A stretch of 64,000 nt of DNA from Acidilobaceae archaeon (GCA_026413755.1 JAOAKH010000003.1:1-64000); one strand, 5' to 3'; shown: positions 47,062-55,629, counted from the stretch's first letter. The notes: generated by a model from the letters alone, not told the origin. Numbers and translations are program-made.

Positions 47062-48375
47062 GTGCCCGAGAAGCCCCACCTGAACCTGGTGGTAATAGGC
47101 CACGTGGATCATGGGAAGAGCACGCTAGTGGGCCACTTGCTCTGGAGGCTCGGGTTCATTGACGAGAAGAAGTTCAAGGAGGTGGAGGAGCTAGCGAGGA
47201 GCAGGGGCAAAGAGGACAACAAGTTCGCTTGGCTGCTCGACAAAATGAAGGAGGAGAGGGAGAGGGGAATCACCATAGACCCTGCCTTCGTGAAGTTCGA
47301 GACGAAGAAATACTACTTCACTATAATTGACGCCCCTGGCCACAGGGACTTCGTGAAGAACATGATCACCGGCGCAAGCCAGGCAGACGCTGCGCTAGTG
47401 GTGGTCTCTGCCAGGAAGGGAGAGTTTGAGGCGGGCATGAGCCTCGAGGGCCAGACGAGGGAGCACCTGCTGCTAGCTAAGACCCTGGGGCTAGATCAGG
47501 TCATAGTCTCCATAAACAAGATGGACGCGCCAGAGGTCAACTACGACAAGAAGAGGTACGATGAGATGGTCGCGGTCCTCAAGAAGTTCATGAAGGGCAT
47601 TGGCTACAACCCGGACGTGGTGCCCTTCATACCTACCAGCGGCTGGCTGGGGGAGAACCTAATAGAGAGGAGCCCCAACATGCCTTGGTACACAGGGCCT
47701 ACTATCGTTGAGGCACTAGATCAGCTTAAGCCCCCGCAGAAGCCCATAGACAAGCCCCTGAGGATCCCCATCTCTGGCGTGTACTCCATCTCCGGAGCTG
47801 GTACGGTGCCGGTAGGCAGGGTGGAGACCGGAGTGCTGCGAGTGGGCGACAAGGTCGTCATCATGCCCTCTGGCATAGTGGCAGAGGTGAGGAGCATACA
47901 GATGCACTACCAGGACCTACCGAAGGCAGAGCCAGGGGACAACATCGGCTTCGCGCTGAGAGGAGTTTCCAAGGAGGACGTAAAGAGGGGCGATGTGGTG
48001 GGCAGTGTTGATAACCCGCCCACCGTTGCAGAGGAGTTCACGGCAAGGATCTTCGTCGTCTGGCACCCTACTGCCATAGCGCTTGGCTACACGCCTGTAG
48101 TACATGTGCACACCGCTAGCGTAAGTGCTAGGATGACCGAGATCACGGCTAAGCTTGACCCCAGGACGGGCAAGGTGATGGAGGAGAAGCCGCAGATACT
48201 CAAGCCGGGAGAGTCTGCCATAGTTAAGTTCAAGCCCGTCAAGCCGCTAGTAGTGGAGAAGTTCAGCGAGTTCCCGCCGCTGGGCAGGTTCGCCATGAGG
48301 GACATGAACAAGACCATAGGCATAGGCATAGTTACGGACGTAGTTAAGTCAAAGGTAGAGGTAAAGGCGAGGTAA
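47062..48375 (+). CDS. tuf: Translation elongation factor 1-alpha
   Basis: A 437-residue GTPase that delivers aminoacyl-tRNA to the ribosome. G1 GHVDHGKST (13-21), effector region RERGITIDPAF, G3 DAPGHRDFVKNMI, G4 NKMD (in SINKMDAPE) and domains II-III are complete, ending IGIGIVTDVVKSKVEVKAR. GTG 47062 gives MPEKPHLNLVVIGH. A Shine-Dalgarno-like GGTGAGCGGA lies upstream. Followed by rps10 with three bases between, the usual archaeal tuf-rps10 pair. Confidence 0.97.
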   Translation: MPEKPHLNLVVIGHVDHGKSTLVGHLLWRLGFIDEKKFKEVEELARSRGKEDNKFAWLLDKMKEERERGITIDPAFVKFETKKYYFTIIDAPGHRDFVKNMITGASQADAALVVVSARKGEFEAGMSLEGQTREHLLLAKTLGLDQVIVSINKMDAPEVNYDKKRYDEMVAVLKKFMKGIGYNPDVVPFIPTSGWLGENLIERSPNMPWYTGPTIVEALDQLKPPQKPIDKPLRIPISGVYSISGAGTVPVGRVETGVLRVGDKVVIMPSGIVAEVRSIQMHYQDLPKAEPGDNIGFALRGVSKEDVKRGDVVGSVDNPPTVAEEFTARIFVVWHPTAIALGYTPVVHVHTASVSARMTEITAKLDPRTGKVMEEKPQILKPGESAIVKFKPVKPLVVEKFSEFPPLGRFAMRDMNKTIGIGIVTDVVKSKVEVKAR

Positions 48376-48378
48376 ACG

Positions 48379-48690
48379 ATGTTTAAGATAAGGATATGGC
48401 TCTGGAGCACAAACGTGCAAAGCCTTAACGAAGTGGCCTTTCAGATAAAGGACATAGCGGAAAAGTCAGGCGTCAAGGTAAAGGGACCTGTGCCTCTGCC
48501 TACCACGCGTTTTGAGATGCCCGTCTTCAAACTCCCTCACGGCGAGGGGTCCAAGTACTGGGAGCACTGGGACATGAGGGTTCACAAGAGGCTGATAGAC
48601 ATAGAGGCGGACGAGAGGGTGCTAAGGAAGCTCATGAGGCTCCAGGTGCCCCAGGACGTTTACATAGAGATCAAGCAGATCTCCCGCTGA
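48379..48690 (+). CDS. rps10: Ribosomal protein uS10
   Basis: A 103-residue 30S head protein. [44 protein letters not shown], and the C-terminal [29 protein letters not shown] are typical of the archaeal form. ATG start three bases after tuf, so cotranscribed. Confidence 0.96.
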   Translation: MFKIRIWLWSTNVQSLNEVAFQIKDIAEKSGVKVKGPVPLPTTRFEMPVFKLPHGEGSKYWEHWDMRVHKRLIDIEADERVLRKLMRLQVPQDVYIEIKQISR

Positions 48691-48692
48691 GG

Positions 48693-48703
48693 TCCTTTAT
48701 AAG
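48693..48703 (+). promoter_or_regulatory. TATA box for tRNA-Ser
   Basis: CCTTTATAAGC at about 48693-48703, roughly 30 bases before the 5' end of tRNA-Ser. Spacing suits an archaeal tRNA promoter. Confidence 0.6.
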
Positions 48704-48729
48704 CTTCTCGTAAGTCTCTATGTTTCTGG

Positions 48730-48815
48730 GCCGGGGTGGCCGAGCGGTCCAAGGCGGCGGGCTTGAGACCCGTTGTCCCTGCGGGGACGCGCGGGTTCGA
48801 ATCCCGCCCCCGGCG
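48730..48815 (+). tRNA. tRNA-Ser (TGA)
   Basis: An 86-base class II tRNA: acceptor GCCGGGG/CCCCGGC, anticodon loop CTTGAGA (anticodon TGA) on GCGGG/CCCGT, a long variable arm GTCCC-TGC-GGGGAC, T arm GCGGGTTCGAATCCCGC and discriminator G. No intron. Only CC of CCA follows in the genome. Confidence 0.93.
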
Positions 48816-48816
48816 C

Positions 48817-49452
48817 CTAGAAGTACACTATGGTGGTCTCCTTTGGTAAGAGCTCCCTCCTCACCTCTAAGGCCCCCTCCGCTTTTACTGCCCTCTCCAC
48901 GAACCTCAGGAACTCCGAGAGAGGGCTCAGTGGGAGGAAAGATCCGGGGACCCAGTAGTGCATGGGTATGGCTATCTTTGGCGAGAGCTGAGATATGACC
49001 TCGAGTGCCTCCCTTGGGCCTATGGTGTAGGTCCCTCCCACGGGCACCATTAGCACGTCCACGCTGCCTATGGACTCTATGTGATCTCTCTCCAGCCTGT
49101 GCCCCAGGTCGCCTAGGTGAGCTACCCTGAGGCCCTCTGCCTCTATCACGTAAGCCACGCTGATCCCTCTTCTCGCCCCCCTCTCCTTGTCGTGGAACAG
49201 CTTCACCCCTTTGACCTTCACTCCCTTGACGAGGAACTCTCCTGCCCTCTCTTTGATGACCCTCGACTCCCTCTTTGCAGCCATCTCCACAGCGTTGTGA
49301 TCATAGTGGTCGTGGGTGATTAGGATCAGGTCTGCCCCCTCTCTACACGTCCCCAGCCCTGCCCCTATGCTCTCCCCGTCGTGGGGGTCTATGGCTATCT
49401 TAACGTTAGTCTCTAAAATGAAGTAAGAGTGGCCGCACCACTTGATTAGCAA
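48817..49452 (-). CDS. Metallo-beta-lactamase fold hydrolase (UPF0173-like)
   Basis: A 211-residue MBL-fold protein. The metal motif THDHYDHNAV (about 45-54), a downstream aspartate in AHLGDLGH, and the C-terminal histidine in AIPMHYW are all present, so two-zinc binding is likely. The N terminus IKWCGHSYFILE matches UPF0173-type hydrolases. Substrate is unknown. TTG start at 49452. Its stop lies two bases from the 3' end of tRNA-Ser, on the opposite strand. Confidence 0.85.
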   Translation of the reverse strand: MLIKWCGHSYFILETNVKIAIDPHDGESIGAGLGTCREGADLILITHDHYDHNAVEMAAKRESRVIKERAGEFLVKGVKVKGVKLFHDKERGARRGISVAYVIEAEGLRVAHLGDLGHRLERDHIESIGSVDVLMVPVGGTYTIGPREALEVISQLSPKIAIPMHYWVPGSFLPLSPLSEFLRFVERAVKAEGALEVRRELLPKETTIVYF

Positions 49453-49523
49453 ATCGTCTCCCGCCGCGCGAGCGCCCTAACATTTATATTGTTTGGCCTC
49501 TGCGTATTGCCAGTGGTAGCTAG

Positions 49524-50768
49524 TTGATAACTTATTTGGGCAAAAAGATAGCGACCATGGACGACGTGGACCTCTCGGGCAAGAAAGTCCTGCTGCGCGT
49601 GGACATGAACTCGCCAGTAGATCCAAAGACGGGGAGGCTTCTGGACGTATCAAGGATAGTGGAGCACTCGGCAACAGTGAGGGAGCTCGTAGAGAGGGGG
49701 GCCTCGGTCGTCGTCATGAGTCACCAAGGAAGGCCTCTAGACTCCGACTACGTGGACCTGAGGGGTCATGCAGAAGCGCTGGCCAAGCTGCTGGGAGCGG
49801 AGGTGAAGTTCGCGGAGGACGTCGCTGGGCCCCACGCAAGGGCCCTTATAGAGAGTGCAAGGCCGGGAGAGGTTGTGATGTTAGATAACAGCAGGTTCAT
49901 GGCAGAGGACAACGTGGAGGCGCCGCCAGAAAAGCACGCAAACGGCTACCTGGTGACGAGGCTCTCGCCGCTCTTCTCCTACTTCGTTAACGACGCGTTC
50001 GCCACCTCCCATAGATCTCAGGCGAGCATAGTGGGCTTCCCGCTGAGGATCCCCGGCGTGGCAGGTAGGGTGATGGAGAGGGAGCTCAGGGCTCTCAACA
50101 GGGTATTGGAGATAGCGGAGAGGCCGAAGGTGTTCGTGCTTGGAGGCGCTAAGCTGGACGATACGCTCAAGGTAGTAAAGCACGTGGTGGAGAGCGGCAT
50201 AGCGGACGAGGTGCTCACTACCGGCCTCGTGGCGGTTATGTTCCTCATGGCGAGGGGGACGAGCGTGCCGAAGGACGTGGAGGCAAAGGTCATGAGCAAG
50301 ATCTCGTCGGATCTCTTCCAAGAGGCAAAGGAGCTAGCAAAGAGGCAGGAGGTGAAGACCCCTGTCGACTTCGTTGTGGAGAGAGAGGGGGAGGTAAGCG
50401 TGGCACATACCTCAAGCATCAGCGGGGCCCCAAAGGACATAGGGCCCTCCACGGTGGAATACTACAAAGACAAGTTGGCCAGGGCAAAGCTGATCGTAAT
50501 GAGGGGACCCGCGGGCGTCATAGAGGACCCGAGGTTCAGGGCGGGCACTGAGGCCCTCGTGAGGACTGCCCTCGCGAGTAAGGCCTTTACCATATTCGGC
50601 GGGGGGCACTTCATATCCATGGCCTCCTCCCTACCCCCAGAGGAGAGATCAAAGGTAGGTCATGTGAGCACTGGGGGCGGCGCCCTGCTCTACTTCCTAT
50701 CCGGCAGCGTGCTGCCGGGCCTAGAGGCTCTCGCGAAGTCAAACGAGAAGTTTAAAATAGTGCAATAA
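49524..50768 (+). CDS. pgk: Phosphoglycerate kinase
   Basis: A 414-residue two-domain kinase that interconverts 1,3-bisphosphoglycerate and 3-phosphoglycerate. LLRVDMNSPVDPKTGRLLDVSRI, VVMSHQGRPLDSDY, SYFVNDAFATSHRSQASIVGFP, VLGGAKLDDTLKVV and the C-terminal GGGHFISMASSLPPEERSKVGHVSTGGGALLYFLSG are diagnostic. TTG start; TATA-like TTTATATT at about 49483-49490. With gap 21 bases downstream it forms the archaeal pgk-gap unit, used mainly for gluconeogenesis in hyperthermophilic archaea. Confidence 0.96.
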   Translation: MITYLGKKIATMDDVDLSGKKVLLRVDMNSPVDPKTGRLLDVSRIVEHSATVRELVERGASVVVMSHQGRPLDSDYVDLRGHAEALAKLLGAEVKFAEDVAGPHARALIESARPGEVVMLDNSRFMAEDNVEAPPEKHANGYLVTRLSPLFSYFVNDAFATSHRSQASIVGFPLRIPGVAGRVMERELRALNRVLEIAERPKVFVLGGAKLDDTLKVVKHVVESGIADEVLTTGLVAVMFLMARGTSVPKDVEAKVMSKISSDLFQEAKELAKRQEVKTPVDFVVEREGEVSVAHTSSISGAPKDIGPSTVEYYKDKLARAKLIVMRGPAGVIEDPRFRAGTEALVRTALASKAFTIFGGGHFISMASSLPPEERSKVGHVSTGGGALLYFLSGSVLPGLEALAKSNEKFKIVQ

Positions 50769-50789
50769 CTAGAAGCCGGAGGTGGGATC

Positions 50790-51815
50790 TTGAGGCTCAA
50801 GGTGGGCGTTAACGGTTATGGGGTCATTGGGAAGAGGGTGGCCGCAGCGGTAATGAAGCAGGACGACATGGAGCTAGTGGGGATAGTGAAGAAGAGTTAC
50901 GACTTCTCCGTAGAGCAGGCGAGGGCCGCGGGGATCAGGGTATATGTGCCCGGCGAGGAGGACATGAAGGCCTTTGAGGCGGCGGGCTTCAGCGTGGCGG
51001 GCACGCTGAAGGACCTCCTGGCCTCCGTTAACGTTATCGTGGACGCAACGCCGGGCGGCGTGGGAGCTCAGTACAAGCCGGTGTACTCTGCCGCAGGGGT
51101 GAGGCAGGTATACCAGGGAGGGGAGAAGAAGGATGTGGCGCAGCTCTCCTTCAGCTCCCTCTGCAACTATGTCCAGGCGCTAGGCGCGGTTAGCGCTAGG
51201 GTTGTCTCTTGCAACACGACGGGCCTCCTGAGGCTTATATGTGGGGTTAACAGCAAGGTCGGGGTAAGGAGGGCGAGGGCAGTAATCGTTAGGAGGGGCG
51301 CGGACCCCAGGGAGGTTAAGAGAGGGCCAATAAACTCTATAGAGCTAGATCCCCCCAAGGCCCCCAGCCACCACGCTCTCGACGTGCAGTCGGTAATCCC
51401 GATAGACATAGTTACAGTGGCAGTAGCCGTGCCGACGACGCTCATGCATGTGCACCACGTAACGCTTAGGCTGGAGAGGAGCGTTACGAGGGCAGACGTG
51501 ATCTCAATACTCGAGTCCACGCCCAGGATAATGCTCGTGAACGCGGAAAGGTCCGGCATTACCGGCACCGCGGGCATAATAGAGGCTGCGAGGGAGGCAA
51601 GGCTAAGGTACGACGTGCCGGAGCTGGTGATCTTTGAGGACTCCATACGTGTGGACGGCGACGAGGTAATGCTGTTCCAGGCCATTCACCAAGAGTCAAT
51701 AGTGGTTCCGGAGAACGTGGACGCCATAAGGGCCTTAGCGAAGCTAGAGGAAGATCCCATGAGGTCCATAACTAAGACGGACGAGAGTCTCGGCCTAAGC
51801 AAGAGGCTATGGTAA
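50790..51815 (+). CDS. gap: Glyceraldehyde-3-phosphate dehydrogenase, archaeal type II
   Basis: A 341-residue phosphorylating GAPDH of the archaeal class. The N terminus VGVNGYGVIGKRVAAAV is the NAD(P) fold; SCNTTGLLRLI carries the catalytic cysteine (about 140), and VVPTTLMHVHH contains the conserved histidine region. TTG start preceded by GGAGGTG at ideal spacing. Paired with pgk. Confidence 0.96.
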   Translation: MRLKVGVNGYGVIGKRVAAAVMKQDDMELVGIVKKSYDFSVEQARAAGIRVYVPGEEDMKAFEAAGFSVAGTLKDLLASVNVIVDATPGGVGAQYKPVYSAAGVRQVYQGGEKKDVAQLSFSSLCNYVQALGAVSARVVSCNTTGLLRLICGVNSKVGVRRARAVIVRRGADPREVKRGPINSIELDPPKAPSHHALDVQSVIPIDIVTVAVAVPTTLMHVHHVTLRLERSVTRADVISILESTPRIMLVNAERSGITGTAGIIEAAREARLRYDVPELVIFEDSIRVDGDEVMLFQAIHQESIVVPENVDAIRALAKLEEDPMRSITKTDESLGLSKRLW

Positions 51816-51837
51816 TATTGGTGCTGGGTGACGCATA

Positions 51838-53055
51838 ATGGTTGGGATGCATATGGATAGATATATGAAATTCCTGGCAGAGAGGACCTCTAGCCTAGCG
51901 GCCTCTGAGATAAGGGAGCTGCTGAAGCTCACAGAGGGCAAGGACGTAATAAGCTTTGCAGGAGGACTCCCTGATCCCTCCGTGTTCCCCAAGAAGGAGC
52001 TGGGGGAGATAGCGAGGGAAGTTATCATCTCTGTGGGCGAGAGGGCCCTGCAGTACTCCCCTACGAGGGGCGTGACGGCCTTCATTGAGGCCTTGAAGGG
52101 CTTCGCCGCAAAGCATAACGTAAAGGTGAGGGGGGAGGACGACGTAGTCGTCACTACGGGTGCCCAGGAGGCCATATATCTAGCCTCAAAGGTCCTCTTC
52201 GACGAGAAGGACGTGGTGGCAGTAGAGGAGCCCACTTACCTTGCTGCCCTAAACGTCATAAAGTTCTTCAAGGCCAAGCCGCTGGCAATCCCGGTAGATC
52301 ACGAGGGCATGAGGGTAGACCTTCTCGAAGAGGCTTTGAGGAGAGGGGTTAAGGTCAAGGCGCTGTACACTAACGCCACTGCACAGAACCCGAGCGGCAC
52401 TACTATGAGCCTAGAGAGGAGGAAGCATTTGCTAGAGCTTGCGTCAAGCTATGACTTCCTCATCCTCGAGGACGACCCATACGGCTACTTTGTCTTCGAG
52501 GGGGAGAGCCCCACGCCCATAAAAACCCTAGACGAGGAGGGCAGAGTCATTTACATATCCACCTTCAGCAAGATCCTCGCGCCGGGCCTTAGGATAGGAT
52601 GGATGCTGGGCCCGAAGGAGCTCATGAACTACGCAGAGCTGGCAAAGCAGAACGTGGATCTACACTCTAGCACGCTGTCCCAATTTATAGTCATGGAGGC
52701 CATAAGAAGGGGCACAGTGGAGGCCACGATAGAGAAGGCCAAGTCCTTGTACAGGGTAAAGAGGGATTACATGCTGCAGGCCCTTGAGGAGAACATGGGA
52801 GGCCTGGCCTCATGGACGAAGCCCATAGGGGGGCTCTTCGTCCTCGTGAGCCTCAAGGAAAGGGTAGACACGAGGAAGATGCTCTACAAGGCCATAGAGC
52901 GTGGTGTGGCCTACGTGCCAGGCGCTTCCTTCTTCGTCTCACGCGATGGCTCTCACACCATGAGGCTCAACTACAGCTACCCGAGCCTGGAACAGATAAG
53001 GGAAGGAGTAAGGAGGCTAGCCGCCACTGTAAAGGAGGAGGTACGACAGGCTTAA
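51838..53055 (+). CDS. PLP aminotransferase, class I (LysN / aminoadipate type)
   Basis: A 405-residue fold-type I aminotransferase. The N terminus ISFAGGLPDPSVFP is typical of the 2-aminoadipate aminotransferase (LysN) subgroup. NATAQNPSGTTMS, ILEDDPYGYFVF and the Schiff-base lysine (about 245) in YISTFSKILAPGLRIGW follow. Specificity could be aromatic or branched amino acids or lysine precursors. ATG 51838; GGGTGA a few bases upstream. About 22 bases after gap, possibly cotranscribed. Confidence 0.85.
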   Translation: MVGMHMDRYMKFLAERTSSLAASEIRELLKLTEGKDVISFAGGLPDPSVFPKKELGEIAREVIISVGERALQYSPTRGVTAFIEALKGFAAKHNVKVRGEDDVVVTTGAQEAIYLASKVLFDEKDVVAVEEPTYLAALNVIKFFKAKPLAIPVDHEGMRVDLLEEALRRGVKVKALYTNATAQNPSGTTMSLERRKHLLELASSYDFLILEDDPYGYFVFEGESPTPIKTLDEEGRVIYISTFSKILAPGLRIGWMLGPKELMNYAELAKQNVDLHSSTLSQFIVMEAIRRGTVEATIEKAKSLYRVKRDYMLQALEENMGGLASWTKPIGGLFVLVSLKERVDTRKMLYKAIERGVAYVPGASFFVSRDGSHTMRLNYSYPSLEQIREGVRRLAATVKEEVRQA

Positions 53056-53083
53056 TAGCCTGGGAACTCCCTCTTTCTCCTGT

Positions 53084-53160
53084 GGGCCCGTAGCTCAGCC
53101 TGGTGGAGCGGCGGGCTCTTAACCCGTAGGTCCCGGGTTCAAATCCCGGCGGGCCCGCCA
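53084..53160 (+). tRNA. tRNA-Lys (CTT)
   Basis: Acceptor GGGCCCG/CGGGCCC, anticodon loop CTCTTAA (anticodon CTT) on GCGGG/CCCGT, T arm CCCGGGTTCAAATCCCGG, discriminator G and an encoded CCA (53158-53160). No intron. A TATA-like CTTAATAG lies about 30 bases upstream. Confidence 0.95.
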
Positions 53161-53175
53161 CGCCCTCCGGGGCTC

Positions 53176-53547
53176 CTACCTTATCGTTATTCTGCCTCTC
53201 TTCGGAAGGGAGGCGGAGACCCTCGAGCTCAAGGAGTCTAGCCTTTCTGCCATCTCCCTCTCCAGAACGCCCTTCTGCACGGCCCACTCAATGAACTCTA
53301 GGAAGCCCGAATAAAGGTCGTAGAATATGACCCTCGCGGCCTCCCCCAGCTCTTCTTCTTCCATAGCCTTGAGGGCCCTCGCCAACGTCTCATCGCTGGG
53401 GTGCATCGCACCGTACCTGTACTTGCTGATCGAGGCCGGGGTCACGCCCAGCAGCGCCGAGGTTTCGCGTAGACCCCTCCTCTCCAGCAGTATTTCGATC
53501 AACCTCTTCCTCGCCTCCTTGCTTAGCAGATGAACGAATCTTTCCAA
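53176..53547 (-). CDS. HTH transcriptional regulator (XRE-like), probably autoregulated
   Basis: About 123 residues from TTG 53547. The HTH (about 15-50) reads LLERRGLRETSALLGVTPASISKYRYG followed by SDETLARALKAM; the rest is helical (ARVIFYDLYSGFLEFIEWAVQKGVLE). The open frame continues to 53607, but the TTG at 53547 has AGGAG five bases upstream and lies downstream of the predicted transcription start near 53580, so the shorter form is preferred. Three GGGGGCAC repeats surround its TATA box. No obvious cofactor-binding motif. Confidence 0.7.
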   Translation of the reverse strand: MERFVHLLSKEARKRLIEILLERRGLRETSALLGVTPASISKYRYGAMHPSDETLARALKAMEEEELGEAARVIFYDLYSGFLEFIEWAVQKGVLEREMAERLDSLSSRVSASLPKRGRITIR

Positions 53548-53582
53548 CTTCGCTCCTAGCCAGTTTGGGGAGGTAAACGTTA

Positions 53583-53640
53583 TAACGGGGGCACCGCGCG
53601 AGAGCAATTAAAGGGGGCACTTAACGGGGGCACCGGGCGA
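53583..53640. promoter_or_regulatory. Three operator-like GGGGGCAC repeats around the regulator's TATA box
   Basis: Cores GGGGGCAC at 53587-53594, 53613-53620 and 53626-53633. The first and third extend to TAACGGGGGCACCG(C/G)GCGA over 19 bases. On the minus strand the TATA-like TTTAATTG (53612-53605) lies between copies 1 and 2. Bound protein would cover the TATA box and start site. Confidence 0.6.
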
Positions 53641-53674
53641 AGATATAGGTTTTCGGGAAACGATAAAGACGGGA

Positions 53675-53761
53675 GCCGCCGTAGCTCAGTCGGTAGAGCG
53701 CCGGCCTCGTAACGGCGCGCGGGAAAGCCGGTGGTCGCGGGTTCAAATCCCGCCGGCGGCT
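53675..53761 (+). tRNA. tRNA-Thr (CGT) with a 14-base intron
   Basis: Acceptor GCCGCCG/CGGCGGC, discriminator T, encoded CCA after it (53762-53764), T arm GCGGGTTCAAATCCCGC. The anticodon stem CCGGC/GCCGG encloses 21 bases: a normal loop CTCGT-A-A plus 14 extra bases at 53712-53725, directly after position 37, the usual archaeal intron site. Removing them gives a standard 73-base tRNA with anticodon CGT. The exact splice points may differ by a base or two. Confidence 0.88.
53712..53725 (+). other. tRNA-Thr intron
   Basis: Predicted 14-base intron (ACGGCGCGCGGGAA) at the canonical 37/38 site, a substrate for the archaeal splicing endonuclease. It can base-pair with the exon through GGC/GCC to form a bulge-helix-bulge-like structure. 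Confidence 0.7.
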
Positions 53762-54207
53762 CCAGAGAGCTCTCTCTTAGTCCCTTCTACCACTTCCTCC
53801 ATTATTCTCCTTGCCACTCTCTCCACGACGCTCTCCCCTACCATGGCTACGAGGCCGCTTAGGGTACCCTCTATGTTCCACTTTATGATGGAGCCTGAGG
53901 GCGCCTCTCTCACCTCTAACTTAAGTACGTAGTCGAAGGAGCTGTTCAGCCCCGTGACCTTGCCCCTGTAGACTACCTCCCTCTCCCCCTTTTCCTGAGT
54001 CCCTGCGAGCACTATGTCGCCGCTGAGGGGGCCTACCGTTATCTCGAGGTCTATCTCGAACTCCCTCTCTCCCTTCATCCTCACCCTCCCCTTGTAGCCT
54101 GGCAGGGCTCTGGCGAACTGCCTCGGGTCAGATATGAACTCCATGGCCCTCCTCGGGCTGGCAGGGACCTCTGCCGAGCCTTCGTACTTTAGCATCAAGG
54201 TCCTCAC
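53743..54207 (-). CDS. CoxG/SRPBCC-like protein
   Basis: A 154-residue START-like fold protein of the CoxG/polyketide-cyclase type, with a hydrophobic ligand pocket. Motifs: VPASPRRAMEFISDPRQFARALPGYKGRV, EIDLEITVGPLSGDIVLAGT, and the C-terminal long helix (MVGESVVERVARRIMEEVVEG). CO-dehydrogenase assembly is known for some family members, but no CODH genes are here, so function is open. Its last six codons are antisense to the 3' end of tRNA-Thr. It overlaps the RuvBL stop by four bases and is cotranscribed with it. Confidence 0.75.
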   Translation of the reverse strand: MRTLMLKYEGSAEVPASPRRAMEFISDPRQFARALPGYKGRVRMKGEREFEIDLEITVGPLSGDIVLAGTQEKGEREVVYRGKVTGLNSSFDYVLKLEVREAPSGSIIKWNIEGTLSGLVAMVGESVVERVARRIMEEVVEGTKRELSGAAGGI

Positions 54208-55547
54208 CCGTATATCATGAGGTCCTTGTACTTCTCTACTAGCTCCACGCTCCTCTTCAGGTCGGCGAAGAGCTCTGCCGCCTCCTTCACGTCCCTGGCT
54301 TCTACCTTCTGAGATTTCCTCCTCAACGCTATGGTCCTCGCGGGCTCCAGCAGCTGAACAGCATATCTCACGCTCCTCTCCGCGCCCAGCTTTGTGAGCA
54401 GCTCCAGGGCGTCCTCGGAAAGCGGCACCTCCTCCTCATCTGCCCTAATGGCTATGATCTCCCTGATCTCCTCCAGACTATATGGCTGGGTAGTTACTAT
54501 GAGGAGCCTGTCCAGTAGGTCCCTCGGCATGCCGTGAGGAGACTCTATGTCTGTGCCCCTGATCTTTGCCATCCCCCTGTTGGTGGCAAGGATGAGCAGC
54601 GGCGCAAAGTCGCTCTCCATAGCCTTCGTGAGGAAGGAGAAGCTCTCGAGATCTAACATGTGAGCGTCGTCTATGAATAGCACGCCAGGCACAAGCTCGG
54701 CCCTCCTCTCGTCTATCATCTTCTTCACTATCTCGTTCGCCTGCTTCCTGTCCTCGTCGCTTATCTCCCTTTCCGTCTCGAGCAGCGCCAGTAGGCCTGA
54801 GAAGGCCACCCTTCTAGCCGCAACGCTAAGGTCCACGTCGTGGAAAGTGAGCACCCTCACGAACTCCTTCTTTTTCCTCACCGGCCCAGAAGGCATCTCC
54901 ACCTGCCGCTCTACCCCTATGTCGTACCAGCGCTCCGCCTTCTCCTTCACCCTGCCCACCCTCCTTACTGCCCCAGTCTCCACGTCTATCGTCACCAGGT
55001 CGCCCTTTCTCACGTTTAGGCCCATGAGCTGCTCTGCTATTTCAGGCCCTACGCTAAAGGAGGAGGACTCGTCCTTCGTTTCAAGCGTTACCTTCGCTCC
55101 CCCGAGGGTTGGATAGGGGGAGAAGGGGCTCTGTCTTCTAAGGTACTTGATGTCGGCGATCACTCCTTCCACCACTTCTCTCTCTTCCCTTATCCTGATC
55201 CCCATGGCCTTACGGAGGGCTTGTAGGAGGACTTCGGTCTTCTTCTGAAGGCCCGTAACCTCTCCCGCGTCTATGGCTACGAAGGGGGTGTCTGCGCCCA
55301 GCTCTTTCGAAACGGCGAAAGCTATGGCTGTCTTGCCCGTCCCTGGCGGGCCCACTATCAGTACCCCCCTCCCTCCCAGCTTGCCTTCCTTGACCAGCTG
55401 CACTATGATGCCTGCTGCCTCCCTTGCTTTCTCCTGCCCTACCAGCCCCCCGCCTATCCTCTTTGCCTTCCCCCTCTCGTCCAGCCCGAGGCCTGTTATG
55501 TGGCTGTGTACGCTCCTCCTGGATGGCCTAGGGAGGGCCATCTCCAC
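54204..55547 (-). CDS. RuvBL/TIP49-like AAA+ ATPase
   Basis: A 447-residue archaeal member of the RuvBL1/2 (TIP49, Rvb, pontin/reptin) family, which forms hexameric rings in chromatin remodelling and RNP assembly in eukaryotes. Features: VGQEKAREAAGIIVQLVKEGK, Walker A GPPGTGKT (about 66-73), an OB-type insertion domain (about 125-240, typical of RuvBL), Walker B LFIDDAHMLDLESF, ATNRGM (sensor) and the lid EIREIIAIRADEEEV with the C-terminal arginine region. Well preserved. Divergent from rpoH, whose promoter it shares. Confidence 0.93.
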   Translation of the reverse strand: MEMALPRPSRRSVHSHITGLGLDERGKAKRIGGGLVGQEKAREAAGIIVQLVKEGKLGGRGVLIVGPPGTGKTAIAFAVSKELGADTPFVAIDAGEVTGLQKKTEVLLQALRKAMGIRIREEREVVEGVIADIKYLRRQSPFSPYPTLGGAKVTLETKDESSSFSVGPEIAEQLMGLNVRKGDLVTIDVETGAVRRVGRVKEKAERWYDIGVERQVEMPSGPVRKKKEFVRVLTFHDVDLSVAARRVAFSGLLALLETEREISDEDRKQANEIVKKMIDERRAELVPGVLFIDDAHMLDLESFSFLTKAMESDFAPLLILATNRGMAKIRGTDIESPHGMPRDLLDRLLIVTTQPYSLEEIREIIAIRADEEEVPLSEDALELLTKLGAERSVRYAVQLLEPARTIALRRKSQKVEARDVKEAAELFADLKRSVELVEKYKDLMIYG

Positions 55548-55587
55548 CCCTGATCACCCGCCCACGTATCGCATAACTAAAAGCTCT

Positions 55588-55598
55588 CAGCTTTTTAA
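55588..55598 (+). promoter_or_regulatory. TATA box for the RNA polymerase operon
   Basis: CTTTTTAAGCC at about 55589-55599 is centred about 36 bases before the rpoH start. Transcription would begin near 55618, leaving a short leader with a weak Shine-Dalgarno (AGGG). Confidence 0.5.
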
Positions 55599-55629
55599 GC
55601 CCGAGGAGGAGCTAATCATAGGGACCTTT

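Noticed and set aside
55273-55629. Long N-terminal extension of RpoH
   Set aside because: It is the complement of the RuvBL gene, and known archaeal RpoH proteins are about 80-90 residues, matching the GTG at 55630.
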